Origin: Candidatus Pseudomonas phytovorans
GTDB lineage: Bacteria > Pseudomonadota > Gammaproteobacteria > Pseudomonadales > Pseudomonadaceae
Assembly (NCBI GenBank): GCA_029202525.1
Contig: CP119325.1
Location: 2,826,001-2,890,000, forward strand
DNA: 64,000 nt
Direction of reading: 5' to 3'
A program made the translations under genes and the position numbers. Positions 8,474 to 17,411 of this stretch are shown piece by piece (positions within the stretch are counted from its first letter, which is position 1; each line of letters starts with the position of its first letter). Below the pieces are notes generated by a model. It did not search any database and was not told the origin of the DNA. It was given only the letters and a program-made list of their open reading frames with translations.

Positions 8474-9463
8474 TCAAACGCAGCTTTTCAGCCGGTCCAG
8501 CAACGCCTGCGGCACCTCGATGAAATCACTGTGTTCTTGCCGTTCATGTATCCGCCGCTGCCCTGGCAAGCGCACGCCCGGTTGCGCCAGCATGGCGGTG
8601 AACAGCGCTTCGACATGGCTCAGGTAACCGGGGCCAAAGCGCTGCGGGTCAATCAGCAACAGCAAGTGCGCCACACCCGGTGCATCCCCCTGCGCATCGA
8701 AGAACGAACTGGCCTGGAAACCGAAATGGCTGCCGGTCAGGCCCGCCGTCAGCAGTTCCACCATCATTGCCAGCGCGGCGCCCTTGGCATCGCCCATGGG
8801 CACCATGCTGCCGGCCAGTGCCGCCTGCGGATCGGTCGTGTCATTGCCGCTGCTGTCGATCGCCCAGCCGGCCGGAATCGGTGTGCCCGCTTGCCTGGCC
8901 AGCATCACCTTGCCGCGCGCAACCTTCGACAGCGACAGGTCGATGACAACCGGTTCTGCATGCTGGCGCGGCGAGGCGAAGGCAATGGGATTAGTGCCAA
9001 ACAGCGGCGTTCGTCCACCCCAGGGGGCCATTGCTGCTGGCGCATTGCTAAGTGCCAGTGCCAGCAGGCCCTCGCGCGCGGCCCTTTCCACCGGTTGCCC
9101 GGCCACACCGAAGTGATGCGAGCGGCCGATGGCCAGCGCCGCAATGCCGAGGCGGCGGGCCGTGGCCATCGCCGGGCCCAGGCCAGCGTCGATGGCCGCA
9201 AAGGCCAGGCCGTGGCAGGCGTCCACCCGCACAACTGCACCTTCGAGCACCACGCTGGGCTCGGCCTTGGCGTCAACCTTGCCGGTGGCCATCTGCTCCA
9301 GATAGAACGGCAAACGCGACAGACCATGGGAGGGCAGGCCTTCGCGTTCGGCCTGCACCAGGGCATGGGCGCAACTTTGCGCGGGGCTTTCCGGCATGCC
9401 GGCGCTGCGCAGTGCCTGCATGGCAAGGTCGTGTGCCTGCCGAACGCTGATTTGTACCGTCAT
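8474..9463 (-). CDS. Ldh_2-family malate/lactate/ureidoglycolate-type dehydrogenase
   Basis: A 329-residue NAD(P)-dependent oxidoreductase of the Ldh_2 (MDH2) family. Family motifs are PSHGLSRLPFYLE near residue 55, IGRSHHFGVAG (the catalytic-His region) and the nucleotide-binding LFGTNPIAFA. The family includes malate, lactate and (R)-sulfolactate dehydrogenases (ComC) and piperideine/pyrroline-2-carboxylate reductases. It is the last gene of a leftward set with a DctA-like symporter (22 bases upstream) and a UxaA/SuyAB-like lyase pair, so a 2-hydroxy- or 2,3-dihydroxy-acid substrate is likely. The exact substrate is open. Confidence 0.8.
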   Translation of the reverse strand: MTVQISVRQAHDLAMQALRSAGMPESPAQSCAHALVQAEREGLPSHGLSRLPFYLEQMATGKVDAKAEPSVVLEGAVVRVDACHGLAFAAIDAGLGPAMATARRLGIAALAIGRSHHFGVAGQPVERAAREGLLALALSNAPAAMAPWGGRTPLFGTNPIAFASPRQHAEPVVIDLSLSKVARGKVMLARQAGTPIPAGWAIDSSGNDTTDPQAALAGSMVPMGDAKGAALAMMVELLTAGLTGSHFGFQASSFFDAQGDAPGVAHLLLLIDPQRFGPGYLSHVEALFTAMLAQPGVRLPGQRRIHERQEHSDFIEVPQALLDRLKSCV

Positions 9464-9485
9464 GGGTTGGCTCCTTGCAGCGGAT

Positions 9486-10787
9486 TCAGGGTTTTTTCTG
9501 CGACAGGTTCAGCGGTGCCGGATCAAGCGCAGGCAAGCGGCCAGGGGCAGCCAGTTCGGCGCGAGCCTTGGCCAGGTCGAGCTTGCCCTCCCAGCGGGCA
9601 ATCGCCAGTGTGCCGACCACGTTGCCCATCATGTTGGTCAACGCCCGTACTTCATTGAGAATGCGGTCGATGCCCAGAATCAGCGTAATCGCTGCCACTG
9701 GGATGATGTCGTGGCTGGCCAGCGTGGCGGTCAGCACGATCAGCGCCGCACCGGCTACCCCTGCGCCGCCCTTGGAGGTGATCAGCAGGATCACCAGCAA
9801 GCTCAGTTGCTGGCCCCATGACAAGTCGATGTTCAGCGCCTGAGCCAAGAACAGCGAGGCCATGGTCAGGTAGATGGCGGCGCCGTCGAGGTTGAACGAG
9901 TAGCCGGTGGGCAATACCAGGCCGATCACCGATTTGTCGCAGCCCAGCCGTTCCAGTTTCTGCATCAGCCGTGGCAGGACCGACTCGGTGGTGGAGGTGC
10001 CCAGCACGATCAGCAGCTCTTCGCGCAGGTACTTGATCAGCGACCAGATGTTGATCCCGCAGGCAAAGCTGATCGAGCCCAGCACAATACCGATGAACAG
10101 CAGGCTGGTGACGTACAGGCAGACGATCAGCAAGCCCATCTGCTGCAACGCCCCGATACCGTACTTGCCAATGGTGAAGGCCATGGCGCCGAACGCACCG
10201 ATGGGGGCCAGCCACATGATCATGCCGACGATGCGCAGCAGGGTTTCGCCAAACTGTTCGATCACCTTCGCAGCCAGCCGGCTGCGCCTGGACATGCCGG
10301 ACAACGCCACACCGAACAGCACCGAGAACAGCAGCACCTGCAGCAGGTTACCGCTGGCGAAGGCGCCGACCACCGAGTTGGGGATCAGTTGGGTCAGCAG
10401 GCTGGAGGACTCCTGCGCGTGCACCTGGTCCAGGTATTGCGACATGGCGCCGCTGTCCAGGCTGGCCGGGTCGATGTTCATGCCGGCGCCGGGCTGTACC
10501 AGGTTGGCGATGATCATGCCCAGCAACAGCGCCAGGGTCGTCACCACCTCGAAGTACAGGAAGGTCTTGAAGCCGACCTTGCCCAGTTCCTTGAGGCTTT
10601 CCATGCGTGCGATGCCAATGGCCACGGTGCAGAAAATCACCAGGGTGATGAGCATCTTGATCAGGCGGATGAACGTATCGCCCAGCGGCTTCATCTCGAC
10701 CCCCAGCGAGGGCCAGCAGTAGCCGAGGGCAATGCCGGCGATCAGGCCGATCACCACCTGGACATACAGGTTCTTGAGGATTTTCAC
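9486..10787 (-). CDS. DctA-like C4-dicarboxylate:cation symporter
   Basis: A 433-residue inner-membrane DAACS symporter. It shows the family's GTSTTESVLPRLM hairpin, the TM7 motif LPTGYSFNLDGAAIY and the glycine-rich SKGGAGVAGAA segment of hairpin 2. It is closer in pattern to DctA than the symporter at 5604 (which reads SSEAAYP in the Ser-rich hairpin). It lies between a lyase pair and a dehydrogenase on the same strand and probably imports their hydroxy-acid substrate. A 13-bp hairpin separates it from the lyase genes, so it may have a separate transcript or reduced readthrough. Confidence 0.87.
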   Translation of the reverse strand: MKILKNLYVQVVIGLIAGIALGYCWPSLGVEMKPLGDTFIRLIKMLITLVIFCTVAIGIARMESLKELGKVGFKTFLYFEVVTTLALLLGMIIANLVQPGAGMNIDPASLDSGAMSQYLDQVHAQESSSLLTQLIPNSVVGAFASGNLLQVLLFSVLFGVALSGMSRRSRLAAKVIEQFGETLLRIVGMIMWLAPIGAFGAMAFTIGKYGIGALQQMGLLIVCLYVTSLLFIGIVLGSISFACGINIWSLIKYLREELLIVLGTSTTESVLPRLMQKLERLGCDKSVIGLVLPTGYSFNLDGAAIYLTMASLFLAQALNIDLSWGQQLSLLVILLITSKGGAGVAGAALIVLTATLASHDIIPVAAITLILGIDRILNEVRALTNMMGNVVGTLAIARWEGKLDLAKARAELAAPGRLPALDPAPLNLSQKKP

Positions 10788-11012
10788 GGTTGTTTCTCCA
10801 TGAGCGGATACCCCGCGCCAATCTGGCTGATCAGGGCAGTGCAGCAGATTCGGGTTGTGTACGCGGCACGCGGGCGCTCACTACGGTCGTCGTGGCTGCG
10901 TGGGCTTGGGGAGAAACACCGGAGGGGGCAGGGCAGCGGGGCAGAGCGGTTTCATGAAGGTCTCCATTTATGGTTGTTGTGAGACGTACTTCTTGAACGC
11001 AGGCAGGAGCAA

Positions 11013-11044
11013 GCGCCGTTGCCTGAGGATGCAGGCAACGGCGC
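11013..11044. terminator. strong intergenic hairpin after the lyase genes
   Basis: A perfect 13-bp stem, GCGCCGTTGCCTG against CAGGCAACGGCGC, with a six-base loop, six bases beyond the stop of the leftward lyase gene. No T tract follows on the minus strand, so it may stabilise the upstream message or partly terminate it before the symporter gene. Confidence 0.5.
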
Positions 11045-11050
11045 GGCAGG

Positions 11051-12220
11051 TCAGGCGCTTTCGAACAACCGGGTCAGCACGAACTCACGGTGCCCCAAGG
11101 CTTCTGCGGCAGTGTAGCGACCGTTGGCGGTACGCATCAGCATGTCGAGCAAGCGGTCGCCGGCATCGTCCATGTTGATTTCGCGGCGCAGCAGGCCGGA
11201 TACATCGACATCGATGTGTTCACCCATGGTGCGGAAGGTTCGCGGGTTGGCGCAGATCTTGATCACCGGCAATATCGGGTTGCCGATGACGTTGCCCTGG
11301 CCGGTGGGGAAGAAGTGCGCCACATAACCGGACGCTGCGCACAGGGTGACCATTTCTGCCGCCGCAGACGACGAGTCCATGAACCACAAGCCAGGCCCGG
11401 TCGGCGCCTCGGCCTTGTCCAGCACACCATCCACCCGGCATTTGCGGCCGATTTTCTGGATATTGCCCAGGGCCTTTTCCTCGATGGTGGTCAGGCCGCC
11501 TTCGATGTTGCCCTTGGTCGGCTGCGACTCGGACAGGTCGCTGGTTTTCCAGCGGTCGATCATGGCGCTGTAGCGGTCGAACATGAACTGGAACCGCTCG
11601 CGTACTGCCGGGGTGCTGCAGCGCTCGGCGACCAGGTGTTCGCCGCCCGTCAGCTCGGAGGTTTCACCGAACACCAGCGTGCAGCCCTGTGCGTACAGCT
11701 TGTCGAAGGCGTTGCCCACGGTGGGGTTGGCGCCGCAGCCGGAGGTGGTGTCGGACTCGCCGCACTTGGTCGAGACCCACAGTTCGCTGATAGCGCACTC
11801 CTCGCGGCGCAGCTCGGTGGCGTACTGCACGAATTCGCGCGCTTTGCGTGAAGCGGCGCAGATGGTGTTGTGGTCGCCGTTCTGTTCGATCCAGAAGCCT
11901 TCCGCCGGCTTGCCGCTGGCGCGGATGCCGTCGACCACGCGACGGGTCCAGCCGGGCTCGATACCGATCACCACCACCGCAGCCACGTTGGGGTTGCAGC
12001 CGGTACCGATCAGGGTGCGGAAGTGCAAGTCCAGGTCCTCGCCGAACTGCAGGCGGCCATAAGGGTGGGGCAGCCCGAGGGTGCCCTTGATGTTGTTGGC
12101 CACCGCTTCGGCGGCCGCATTGGAGATGTCGTCCACCGGCAGGATGATCACATGGTTGCGAATGCCCACACGGCCATTGTCGCGGCGGTAGCCCAGGAAA
12201 GTGCGTCCGTTGAGTTGCAT
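11051..12220 (-). CDS. UxaA-family lyase large subunit (SuyB-like)
   Basis: A 389-residue protein of the altronate/galactarate dehydratase C-terminal family (UxaA_hydrolase). Conserved features are GYRRDNGRVGIRNHV at the start, the Cys-bearing GTGCNPN, and STKCGESDTTSGCGANP, where Fe-binding or catalytic cysteines cluster. In this family the small SAF subunit can be a separate gene, as here; that split arrangement is typical of (R)-sulfolactate sulfo-lyase SuyAB as well as of some sugar-acid dehydratases. I chose the ATG at 12220, with AGAGG six bases upstream, over a GTG three codons earlier. It starts two bases after the small subunit's stop. Confidence 0.75.
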   Translation of the reverse strand: MQLNGRTFLGYRRDNGRVGIRNHVIILPVDDISNAAAEAVANNIKGTLGLPHPYGRLQFGEDLDLHFRTLIGTGCNPNVAAVVVIGIEPGWTRRVVDGIRASGKPAEGFWIEQNGDHNTICAASRKAREFVQYATELRREECAISELWVSTKCGESDTTSGCGANPTVGNAFDKLYAQGCTLVFGETSELTGGEHLVAERCSTPAVRERFQFMFDRYSAMIDRWKTSDLSESQPTKGNIEGGLTTIEEKALGNIQKIGRKCRVDGVLDKAEAPTGPGLWFMDSSSAAAEMVTLCAASGYVAHFFPTGQGNVIGNPILPVIKICANPRTFRTMGEHIDVDVSGLLRREINMDDAGDRLLDMLMRTANGRYTAAEALGHREFVLTRLFESA

Positions 12221-12222
12221 GC

Positions 12223-12507
12223 TTACCACCTCTTGGTTTTGACGTTGTGGACGTGCAGATGCTCGCCTTCGCGGATGGGCTTGATCACCCGGCCGATGTC
12301 GACGCCGTACTTGATCACCGTATCGCCTTCCTGCAGGTCACGGATGGCCAGCTTGTGGCCGATCGGGATGGCGTCACGCACCACGAATTCCAGGGTCTGG
12401 TCCTGGTCCATGACCCAGCCTGTCAACTTCTGGCCCGCCTGCACGCCTTCGACTACTACGACGCCGACGGCGTCGTCGGCATCGTGGACGACAAAATCAA
12501 TGCTCAT
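12223..12507 (-). CDS. SAF-domain small subunit of UxaA-family lyase (SuyA-like)
   Basis: A 94-residue SAF-domain protein. The order FVVHDADDAVGVVVVEGVQAG, IPIGHKLA, YGVDIGR and the terminal HVHNVKTKRW is that of the small subunit of split UxaA-family lyases; the HNVKTKRW tail in particular recalls SuyA of (R)-sulfolactate sulfo-lyase. The ATG at 12507 has AGGAG nine bases upstream, and a longer frame from 12534 is less likely. It is the first gene of the leftward unit and lies 129 bases from the divergent GntR regulator. Its identity as SuyA is a hypothesis. Confidence 0.72.
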   Translation of the reverse strand: MSIDFVVHDADDAVGVVVVEGVQAGQKLTGWVMDQDQTLEFVVRDAIPIGHKLAIRDLQEGDTVIKYGVDIGRVIKPIREGEHLHVHNVKTKRW

Positions 12508-12549
12508 TGTTGTTCTCCTGTGACGGTCATTCATATGCCGTAAGTCATG

Positions 12550-12573
12550 TATAGGACATAGGTTATAGGATAG
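12550..12573. promoter_or_regulatory. direct-repeat candidate operator for the GntR regulator
   Basis: TATAGGA occurs at 12550-12556 and 12564-12570 with the related CATAGGT between them, giving three 7-bp units in register. It sits in the divergent region between the lyase genes and the GntR-family regulator. Binding by that regulator is inferred from position. Confidence 0.45.
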
Positions 12574-12636
12574 TCAAGGCGCTCTGCTTTTTTTGTGTTT
12601 GGGGTATACTTGCGGCCTACGAACTGCCGACGACAG

Positions 12637-13383
12637 ATGACCATGACCGACGCCCTGCAGAACCCGCAAAAGGCCCCGAGCTTTCAGCCGCTGTACATGC
12701 AGATCAAAGACTTGCTGATGGAGCGCATCCATTCAGGTGAATGGTCGCCCGGCACGTTCATCCCCAGCGAGGCGGCGCTGGCGACCACGTATCAGGTCAG
12801 CGTCGGCACTTTGCGCAAGGCGCTCAACGAGCTGGTGGCCGAGAACGTGGTGGTGCGTCAGCAGGGCAAGGGGACTTCGGTCGCCACCCATGATGGCGAC
12901 CATGCCTTGTTCCGCTTTTTCAACATCTGCCGCCCCGACGGTGAGCGCTGCCTGCCGGTGTCGATCGTGCTGGGGCGCAAGGTTCGCAAGGCCAGTGCCC
13001 AAGAGGCGCAGGCGTTGGGCCTGCAGCCGGGTGCCAAGGTGATCCACATTTCGCGCACCCGCGAGCTGGAGGGCAAACCGGCCATCTACGAGGACATCCT
13101 CCTGTGCGCCGAGCGTTTCATTGGCCTGGACAGGCAGCCCGAAGTGTTGCCCAACACGCTGTATCGCCTGTACCAGCAGCGCTTCGGCGCCACCGTTGCG
13201 CATGCTGATGAGCGCATCTTTGCCATCAGTGCCGACGCCAGTCAGGCGCAAGCGCTGGGCGTTGAAGTGGGGGCGCCGTTGTTGCAGATCGTGCGTATTG
13301 CCCTGGATTACCAAGGCAGGGCGATCGAGAAACGGGTGTCGGTGGTCAGCACACAGGGCCACTGCTACGTCAATAGAATCTAG
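12637..13383 (+). CDS. GntR/HutC-family transcriptional regulator
   Basis: A 248-residue regulator with an N-terminal GntR winged helix (about 18-82, including FIPSEAALATTYQVSVGTLRKALN) and a C-terminal UTRA effector domain (about 95-240) of the HutC subfamily. UTRA domains bind small metabolites such as sugar acids, amino-acid derivatives or phosphonates. It is divergent from the SuyAB-like lyase, DctA-like symporter and Ldh_2 dehydrogenase genes and is their probable repressor. The TonB receptor gene follows on the same strand after 78 bases and may be read from the same transcript. Confidence 0.85.
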   Translation: MTMTDALQNPQKAPSFQPLYMQIKDLLMERIHSGEWSPGTFIPSEAALATTYQVSVGTLRKALNELVAENVVVRQQGKGTSVATHDGDHALFRFFNICRPDGERCLPVSIVLGRKVRKASAQEAQALGLQPGAKVIHISRTRELEGKPAIYEDILLCAERFIGLDRQPEVLPNTLYRLYQQRFGATVAHADERIFAISADASQAQALGVEVGAPLLQIVRIALDYQGRAIEKRVSVVSTQGHCYVNRI

Positions 13384-13461
13384 GGCCTTTGGCCTGATGC
13401 CAATCAACCCGTTTGGGCCGCGAATCGGCCTTGATGGCTGCCGGATTTATGGAAATTTCGA

Positions 13462-15570
13462 ATGTCTTCACGTGTTTTTCGCCAGCCCGCCCGTTGCGGG
13501 CAGCTGGTGCTACTTGCATTGGGCGTCAGCGCCCCATGCCTTGCCGCGGCCGATAGTGCTACCACAGTGCTCATGCAGCCTCTGGTGGTCACCGGCGCCT
13601 ATGCGCCCACCAGCACATTCGACCTGCCGTTTTCGGTGGATACCGTTGACCTGTCCCACGGCACTGATGGCCAGCTTGGCGTCAACCTGTCAGAGGTGCT
13701 GAGCAAGGTACCTGGGCTGGTGGTGCAGAACCGCCAGAACTATGCCCAGGACTTGCAGATTTCCTCACGCGGCTACGGCGCACGCTCGGCCTTCGGCGTG
13801 CGCGGCATCAAGCTGCTGAGTGACGGCATACCGGCCAGTACGCCCGATGGGCAAGGGCAGGCAGCCACGCTGAACCTGGACGTGGCCGACCGTATCGAAG
13901 TACTGCGCGGCCCGGCAGCAACACTGTACGGCAGCAACGCCGGTGGTGTGATCCAGATGTTCACCCGGGACGGGCAGGGGCCCGCACGCGTGGGTGCCGA
14001 AACCACGTTCGGCAGCGACGGTTTCAACAAGAATCACCTGTCGGCAGAGGGCGGTAACGACACCGCCGGTTTCGTGCTGGATGCCTCGCGGCTGGATACC
14101 GATGGCTACCGCGACCACAGTGCCGCACGCCGTGACCAGACCTTCGCCAAGGTCAATTTCAAGCCCGACGACGACTCGCGCATGGCGCTGATCTACAGCA
14201 GCCTGGAGCAGAACAACACGCAGGATCCGCTGGGGCAAACCTGGGATGCCTACAAGCATGACCCGCGTTCCACAGCGGCAGTGGCCGAAACCTACAACAC
14301 CCGCAAAAGCATCGACCACCAGCAACTGGGCATGAACTACGAGCGCTACTTTGGTGATGCCACGCTGCAGTTCAACCTGTACGCGGGGCGGCGCAGCGTG
14401 GTGCAGTACTTGTCCATCCCCAGAACGGTGGCCTCCAACAGCCAGCGTGGCGGCGGGGTTGTCGCCTTCGACCGTGAATTCCACGGCGGCACTCTGCGCT
14501 GGATACAACCGGTTGCCGACGTGCCTGGTGATTTCACCTTCACCGTCGGCGCCGATTACGACCAGAGCAAGGACGACCGCCGCGGCTACCAGAACTTCAG
14601 TGGCGACCAACTGGGCGTGAAAGGCGAGTTGCGCCGTGACGAGAAAGACACCGCCACCAGCCTGGATCCGTACCTCCAGGCGCATTGGGAAATCGGCAAC
14701 TGGACCAGCGAGCTGGGGCTGCGCTACAGCACCATGGAAATGCGTGTAAACGACCATTACCTTGCCAACGGTGACTCAAGCGGCTCGAAGAAGTACCAGC
14801 AAGCCACTCCGTCGCTGTCGGTGATGTACGCGTTCACGCCGGACCTGCGTGGCTACGTGAGCGTCGGCAAAGGCTTTGAAACCCCTACGCAAGCCGAGAT
14901 GGCCTATGCGCCGGGCCTGGCCGAAAGCTTCAACTTCGGCCTCAAGCCAGCCACCAGCATGCAGTACGAGATGGGTGTGAAGTACCGGCTTGGCGAACGC
15001 ACACGTTTGAACGCGGCGGTGTATGAAATTCATACCGATGACGAAATCGTCGTGGCTAGCGCAACCGATGGCCGCACCAGCTATCGCAACGCAGGGCGCA
15101 CTGTGAGGCGTGGCTTTGAGGCGAGCCTGCAGAGCGACCTGAGCGAGCAGTGGCAGGCGAGCCTGGTGTATACCCGCACCGATGCCCGCTACGCCGATGA
15201 CGTCAGCCAGACCATCGAAAGTGGCAACCGGCTGCCAGGTGTGCCGCTCGACAACCTGTATGGCGAGCTGGTCTGGAAGCCTGTCTCGTCCATCAGCATG
15301 GGGGTTGAAGGGCAGTACCGCAGCAAGGTCTATGTAGACGACAGCAACAACGCCAAGGCTGCACCTGCCTATGCGATATTCAACTGGCGGACCCGGTTCG
15401 AGCAGCATGTCGGCCCTTGGACGTTCCACCAGATGGTACGGTTGGACAACCTGTTTGACCGGCAGTATGTAGGGTCCGTTATTGTCGGCGACAGCAACGG
15501 GCGCTATTACGAGGCAGCGCCCGGGCGCTCGTGGTACGCGGGGGCGGGGCTGGAGTACCAGTTCCGCTAG
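13462..15570 (+). CDS. TonB-dependent outer-membrane receptor
   Basis: A 702-residue receptor with a signal peptide (to about 28), a plug domain (about 45-155, with VLRGPAATLYGSNAGGVIQ) and a C-terminal beta-barrel ending in aromatic-Phe-Arg. The segment PLVVTGAY resembles a TonB box region. Such receptors import iron chelates, cobalamin or large organic solutes; nothing in the sequence or neighbours names the ligand. It lies between the GntR-controlled unit and a convergent amine-catabolism gene. The start ATG at 13462 is preceded only by a weak ribosome-binding site. Confidence 0.88.
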   Translation: MSSRVFRQPARCGQLVLLALGVSAPCLAAADSATTVLMQPLVVTGAYAPTSTFDLPFSVDTVDLSHGTDGQLGVNLSEVLSKVPGLVVQNRQNYAQDLQISSRGYGARSAFGVRGIKLLSDGIPASTPDGQGQAATLNLDVADRIEVLRGPAATLYGSNAGGVIQMFTRDGQGPARVGAETTFGSDGFNKNHLSAEGGNDTAGFVLDASRLDTDGYRDHSAARRDQTFAKVNFKPDDDSRMALIYSSLEQNNTQDPLGQTWDAYKHDPRSTAAVAETYNTRKSIDHQQLGMNYERYFGDATLQFNLYAGRRSVVQYLSIPRTVASNSQRGGGVVAFDREFHGGTLRWIQPVADVPGDFTFTVGADYDQSKDDRRGYQNFSGDQLGVKGELRRDEKDTATSLDPYLQAHWEIGNWTSELGLRYSTMEMRVNDHYLANGDSSGSKKYQQATPSLSVMYAFTPDLRGYVSVGKGFETPTQAEMAYAPGLAESFNFGLKPATSMQYEMGVKYRLGERTRLNAAVYEIHTDDEIVVASATDGRTSYRNAGRTVRRGFEASLQSDLSEQWQASLVYTRTDARYADDVSQTIESGNRLPGVPLDNLYGELVWKPVSSISMGVEGQYRSKVYVDDSNNAKAAPAYAIFNWRTRFEQHVGPWTFHQMVRLDNLFDRQYVGSVIVGDSNGRYYEAAPGRSWYAGAGLEYQFR

Positions 15571-15606
15571 CCGGCAAGCGTTTGCGCACTCCAGGTTCCG
15601 CAGGGG

Positions 15607-16902
15607 TCAGGCGAATCGCTCGAAGCGGTAAGGCGCAGGGTCGATCAGCGGGGTAGCCTGGGAAACCAGGTCTGCCGCCAGCTGGCCGGCAGCAGGCGAG
15701 GTGCCGAAGCCATGCCCGGAAAAGCCGGTGGCCAGGGTCAGGCCCGGGATACTGGCCACAGGGCCGATGACTGGGTTGGAGTCGGGGGTGACGTCAATCG
15801 TGCCGGCCCAGGCGCTGGCGATGCGTGCCTGTTCGAACACCGGCCAGGCCGCCTTGAGGTTGCGCATGGCTTCGTCGTTGAGTGCCGGGTTGGCGTGCGG
15901 GTCTTGTACCCGTACCTGCTCGAAGGGGGTTACATCCGTGGCCTTCCAGCGTCGGGCCAGGGCCAGGTCCTTGAAGAAATACCTGCCAAAGCTGATGCGT
16001 AAAAAATCCCGCTGGGCACGCAGCTGGGGCAGGTAACGCTTGCCCAACAGCAGGTGGTCGAGGGTGAGGAAGGCATCCAGCGCGCCGCGCTGGGTGATGA
16101 TGTAGCCGCCATCCTTGTGCTTGCGGAAGGAAAAGTCCGGTGCGCCAACGGCGATGTCGGTTGGCCCGTCCATGGGTTCTGTGCGCAGCACGGAACAGGT
16201 CAGCGGCAAGGTCGGCAGGTTGATGCCCAGGTTGCCAAGGAACTTGCGCGACCACAGGCCACCGGCCAGCAATACCTGGTCGCAGCGGATTTCGCCTTGC
16301 TCGGTGACCACCCCGCTGACCCGGCCAGCTGCGGTGACCAAGGTACGCACTGCGCAGTTCTCCACCACCACCGCGCCTTTGGCAATTGCCGCCCGGGCGA
16401 TGGCGCTGGCGGCCAGGGTGGGTTCGGCGCGGGCGTCCGAAGGGGTGAAGATGCCGCCTGCCCAATCCGCTCGACCACCTGGGACCATGTTGGCGATTTC
16501 GCGCGAGCTCAGCAGGCGCGAATCCAGGCCCAGCGCCTCGACGCTTTTCAGCCAGCCTTCGTGCATGCCCATCTGGGTGTCGTTGCGGCCGATGAACATG
16601 ATGCCGGCCTGGCGATAGCCGACGTCGCTGCCCACGCGGGCGGGCATCTCGGCCCACAGCCTGTCAGCTGCCAGCGCCAGGGGGATGTCGTGGGCGTGGC
16701 GGTTGGTCTTGCGTACCCAGCCCAGGTTGCGCGACGACTGCTCGCCAGCGATGCGCCCCTTTTCCAGCACCACCACCGGTATGTTGCGTTCGGCGAGGCT
16801 CAGTGCGGCGGTAAGGCCGATAATGCCGCCGCCGATGATCACCACGGTGGTGGCGTCGGGGTGGCGGGCGCTGGTTTGCACAGGGGCGATCGTGGGAGAC
16901 AT
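15607..16902 (-). CDS. DAO-family FAD amine/D-amino-acid oxidoreductase
   Basis: A 431-residue flavoenzyme of the D-amino-acid oxidase superfamily. Residues 19-46 hold the FAD motif IIGGGIIGL with the terminal Glu of VVLEKG, followed by GEQSSRNLGWVRK, which is typical of DadA-like proteins. The C-terminal GHGFGTSPAAGQLAADL is the second flavin-binding motif. With the RidA-like and ornithine-cyclodeaminase-fold genes directly upstream on the same strand (54 and 32 bases apart), it is the likely flavin subunit of the tyramine-type amine oxidase in this cluster. That pairing is inferred from context and from the tyn genes described for P. putida U. Confidence 0.82.
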   Translation of the reverse strand: MSPTIAPVQTSARHPDATTVVIIGGGIIGLTAALSLAERNIPVVVLEKGRIAGEQSSRNLGWVRKTNRHAHDIPLALAADRLWAEMPARVGSDVGYRQAGIMFIGRNDTQMGMHEGWLKSVEALGLDSRLLSSREIANMVPGGRADWAGGIFTPSDARAEPTLAASAIARAAIAKGAVVVENCAVRTLVTAAGRVSGVVTEQGEIRCDQVLLAGGLWSRKFLGNLGINLPTLPLTCSVLRTEPMDGPTDIAVGAPDFSFRKHKDGGYIITQRGALDAFLTLDHLLLGKRYLPQLRAQRDFLRISFGRYFFKDLALARRWKATDVTPFEQVRVQDPHANPALNDEAMRNLKAAWPVFEQARIASAWAGTIDVTPDSNPVIGPVASIPGLTLATGFSGHGFGTSPAAGQLAADLVSQATPLIDPAPYRFERFA

Positions 16903-16956
16903 GGCTTTACTCGATGCGGTTGGGACAGGGTCAGTGCTCAGGGTTGGCCAGCGGCC

Positions 16957-17379
16957 TCACTGGCCAAGGCGGATCATCGTCACCTGCGCTTGCCCCGCGC
17001 CGCGGTAGGCCGTGACTTCCAGCTCGACCTTGTACACGGTCGAGCCCAGCGGCGGGCAGGTGACGGTGGTGGCCGGGTCGATGCCGCGGAACTTCTCGCC
17101 GATCACGTCCATCACCCGTGGCACATCGGCAGGGTCCTGGATGAACACGCGAGAGTTGATGACGTCGGCCAGGCTGGCATCGACCGCAGCCAGGGCGGTT
17201 TCGATGTTGGCGAACACCTGGTGGGTCTGTTCGATAACGTCTTCTGGAATCTGCTGGGTCTGCGGGTTGCGCCCGGCGGTGTTGGACACATGAATCCAGT
17301 TGTCCACCGCCACCAGGCGGGAGTAGCTGGCCATGTCTTCGAACCTGGAGCCGGTTTTCAGTTTGGTGATGTGTGTCAT
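16957..17379 (-). CDS. RidA/YjgF-family protein without the usual Arg
   Basis: A 140-residue RidA-fold protein. Canonical RidA hydrolyses reactive enamine or imine intermediates using a conserved Arg in the motif PARSxV. Here the corresponding stretch is PATTVTCPP, so that Arg is Thr, as in the Rid subfamilies that lack imine deaminase activity. Its location between two amine-oxidation genes suggests it handles or shields the imine made from tyramine, or is a structural partner of the oxidase. Confidence 0.85.
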   Translation of the reverse strand: MTHITKLKTGSRFEDMASYSRLVAVDNWIHVSNTAGRNPQTQQIPEDVIEQTHQVFANIETALAAVDASLADVINSRVFIQDPADVPRVMDVIGEKFRGIDPATTVTCPPLGSTVYKVELEVTAYRGAGQAQVTMIRLGQ

Positions 17380-17411
17380 GGGCTTTGCCTTGTTATCCGG
17401 TTGTGGGGGGA

